A DNA stretch of 24,098 nt, taken from a virus. The first letter of the stretch is position 1, and each line of letters begins with the position of its first letter. This document shows, one piece after another, positions 22,809-24,098 of this stretch. The notes beneath the pieces are model-generated. The model had not been told where the DNA came from and did not search any database. It worked only from the letters and a program-made list of their open reading frames with translations. Made by a program: the position numbers and the translations under genes. The stretch is from the IMG/VR virus record IMGVR_UViG_3300017758_000137, positions 1-24,098 of that record; one strand, given 5' to 3'.

Positions 22809-23384
22809 CTATATACAGAACTCTTTGTAAAGCTCGTAATCGTAACTGTTATAATCTTTGTGCCATGAAATAAATTCTTTGCTCAATTTGTGTCTTTCAG
22901 CGTATCTTTGGTAATCTTCGTTGCTTCTATTTGTGTTTAGTCTTGGTTCTTGATCTATTTTCAAGATATCTGCGACTTCGTTCCAACTGTCTTCAAATTT
23001 TTCTATGCAAAAAACTTTTTTGAAACCGTTCCCAAGTGTGTTCCTCACCGTTTGATATTTTGTTTCAATGTCGACATTGGGGTCCAGCAACAAATAATTC
23101 TTGTACAGCCACAGTATAATAAAATTGCCAGCAAGGTTCCTGCAATGCTCTTCGAAAGTATGGCCGTCAATGTCTCCTTTGCCCATGTCATAGTTGTAGT
23201 GTGAAATATCTCTGTCTAATGGATCACGCAACCAAACGAAATGCGTGCCAGGTGTACGCACTGTGCTGTTGTGTCCCACTGCATAATCCAATTTGCTGAT
23301 TTGTTTTTTCTCTGCACGATCTTCTAAACGCATTCGGAGAGAGCTACCACCTGTCTTTGGTATGTGATGAAAGCAGTAATGCAT
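22809..23384 (-). CDS. Phage-encoded sulfotransferase-like protein
   Basis: 191 residues from ATG 23384. The N terminus has the 5'-phosphosulfate-binding loop of PAPS-dependent sulfotransferases, HIPKTGGSS (7-15), right after a strand. The second signature, LRDPLDRDISHY (52-63), is the 3'-phosphate-binding motif with Arg and Ser. Later charged helices (CIEKFEDSWNEVADILKI; about 126-143) match the general fold. It is shorter than typical (about 250). The probable reaction is transfer of sulfate from PAPS to a carbohydrate or other acceptor; the acceptor is unknown. ATG 23384 is chosen over a TTG at 23417 because a late core ends 5 nt before it. It lies between the major capsid gene, its terminators and the membrane protein gene, as its own late unit. 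Confidence 0.82.
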   Translation of the reverse strand: MHYCFHHIPKTGGSSLRMRLEDRAEKKQISKLDYAVGHNSTVRTPGTHFVWLRDPLDRDISHYNYDMGKGDIDGHTFEEHCRNLAGNFIILWLYKNYLLLDPNVDIETKYQTVRNTLGNGFKKVFCIEKFEDSWNEVADILKIDQEPRLNTNRSNEDYQRYAERHKLSKEFISWHKDYNSYDYELYKEFCI

Positions 23385-23389
23385 ACCGT

Positions 23390-23397
23390 TATTTAAA
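23390..23397 (-). promoter_or_regulatory. T4-type late promoter core for the sulfotransferase
   Basis: The minus strand reads TTTAAATA, then ACGGT (5 nt), then ATG 23384. Leaderless geometry, no Shine-Dalgarno. Confidence 0.6.
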
Positions 23398-23415
23398 TGG
23401 AGATAGTACCGCCAC

Positions 23416-23441
23416 AAAAAAAGGCGACATGGGCCGCCTTT
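23416..23441 (-). terminator. Rho-independent terminator downstream of gp23
   Basis: Stem 23420-23426 with 23435-23441 (AAAGGCG / CGCCTTT), 8-nt loop, then a run of T on the minus strand (23416-23422 on plus are A). Confidence 0.9.
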
Positions 23442-23445
23442 CTTT

Positions 23446-23472
23446 GAAAATAAAATAAGCCTTGGCTTATTT
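23446..23472 (-). terminator. Second hairpin overlapping the gp23 stop codon
   Basis: Inverted repeat AAATAAGCC (23453-23461) and GGCTTATTT (23464-23472), 9 bp with a 2-nt loop, followed on the minus strand by TATTTTC. The gp23 stop TAA (23467-23469) lies in the stem. It makes a tandem terminator with the hairpin at 23416-23441. Confidence 0.7.
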
Positions 23473-24098
23473 GAATTTTAAGTTTCCAGATGTGATTGCT
23501 ACTAATCCAACGTAGTCAGCCGCGTTACCAAGTGATGATGCAGTGTTTGTTAACTCTACATAACCGTATCTTGTTAAGAAGCCTACTACTGGTTCGAAAG
23601 TAGATGGATCTAAAACAACACCTGAAGACATTAGAGGAATGTAAGGACAATAGAACGCTGGTGCGTCTGCCTCACTTGCTCCTTTGTAACCAACTAGTAC
23701 TGATGTACCGTCTGCCGCGTAAGCGTCAACGTATACTCTCATAGCACCGTTTAAAGTTCCAACGAATTTAGTATTTGTTGGTGCTTCAAAAGTACCTTCA
23801 GTTGATCTTGCAAATGCTGAAGTTGTTGCTGATTGAAGAACTGTTAAAGCAGTTGGAGATACTACAGCGTAGTTTCCAGCTCCTCTTCTTGTTCTTGTTG
23901 CGATTTGGTTTGCAACTCTGTTGATAAGAACAGCCAACGCCGCGTGTTCATCACCAACGAAAGTAGCTGTACCAGATACAGCAGATTGGTCAAAAGTCTC
24001 AGCGGCAGTACCTGCCAATGTTCTTAATGAACCAATTACTTCTTGATCGATTTCTGCAGTAATCTCTTGAGCTAATGCCGCCATGATTTCTGCTTCAA
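23467..24098 (-). CDS. 23: Major capsid protein gp23, C-terminal part (cut by window edge)
   Basis: The last 210 residues are visible; the reading frame continues past the right edge. HK97-fold capsid protein of T4-likes. Matching landmarks are RRGAGNYAVVSPTALTVLQ (T4: RGEGNFIIASRNVVNVL), LNGAMRVYVDAYAADGT, VLVGYKGASEADAPAFYCPYIPL (strong match to GYKGPNEMDAGIYYAPYVAL) and FEPVVGFLTRYGYV. The C terminus ends LVAITSGNLKFK and is shorter than in T4. The stop codon is within a terminator stem, and two hairpins follow. An internal ATG at 24084 is not the true start. Confidence 0.97.
   Translation of the reverse strand, partial: EAEIMAALAQEITAEIDQEVIGSLRTLAGTAAETFDQSAVSGTATFVGDEHAALAVLINRVANQIATRTRRGAGNYAVVSPTALTVLQSATTSAFARSTEGTFEAPTNTKFVGTLNGAMRVYVDAYAADGTSVLVGYKGASEADAPAFYCPYIPLMSSGVVLDPSTFEPVVGFLTRYGYVELTNTASSLGNAADYVGLVAITSGNLKFK

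Noticed and set aside
1-24098. tRNA genes, integrase, attachment sites, insertion sequences
   Set aside because: None seen. No cloverleaf-like segments in the short intergenic regions and no recombinase motifs in any frame.

Overview
The window is a piece of the late (virion) region of a T4-like myovirus, most likely a marine phage related to cyanophages and pelagiphages. The support is a recognisable T4 set: major capsid gp23, sheath gp18, tube gp19, neck gp13 and gp14, tail terminator gp15, head completion gp4, and terminases gp16 and gp17. It also carries the asparagine/threonine-rich beta-repeat fibre proteins common in marine T4-likes. The sequence is AT-rich, almost fully coding, and has no tRNA, integrase, CRISPR or insertion sequence. 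The host cannot be named from this window. Portal gp20, gp21 and gp22 are not here and probably lie beyond the right edge.

Layout from the right edge, reading mostly on the minus strand. (1) The gp23 C-terminal part ends in two stacked terminator hairpins (23416-23472). (2) A small sulfotransferase (22809-23384) and a two-helix membrane protein (22452-22685) follow. (3) A fibre/appendage block runs from 22225 to 14594 with five repeat-built structural proteins and one acidic soluble protein. (4) A plus-strand island, 11514-14593, carries gp14, gp15 and a Nudix hydrolase. (5) On the minus strand come gp13, a 60-residue protein and a dNMP kinase, and a plus-strand HNH-like zinc protein overlaps the kinase tail. 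(6) Tail genes follow: a very large gp18, gp19, and a tube-fold protein of cap/initiator type. (7) A packaging block follows: an unknown protein, gp4, gp16, two unknown acidic proteins and gp17, cut by the left edge.

The most striking feature is regulatory. The T4 late-promoter core TAAATA (as nnTAAATA) sits directly in front of most transcription units, commonly exactly 5 nt before the ATG. T4 late transcription starts about 5 nt after the octamer, so many of these mRNAs should be leaderless. The two nucleotide-metabolism genes (kinase and Nudix) instead have host-type promoters with 17-nt spacers, also abutting the ATG. A minority of high-output genes (gp18, gp19, the two large fibres, the small membrane protein) have promoters set further back with room for, or a visible, Shine-Dalgarno. 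This promoter geometry also corrects several start codons, and the coordinates given here use the corrected starts.

Other points of note are a virion-wide display-like module (GDxxW...YRYxGxxW) shared by gp18, gp14, gp15 and a fibre protein; nine tandem copies of a ~39-residue fibre repeat; a HNH protein lacking its catalytic histidines; and gp13 inverted relative to gp14-gp15. No stretch over 300 bases lacks a gene; the longest gap is 22226-22451.
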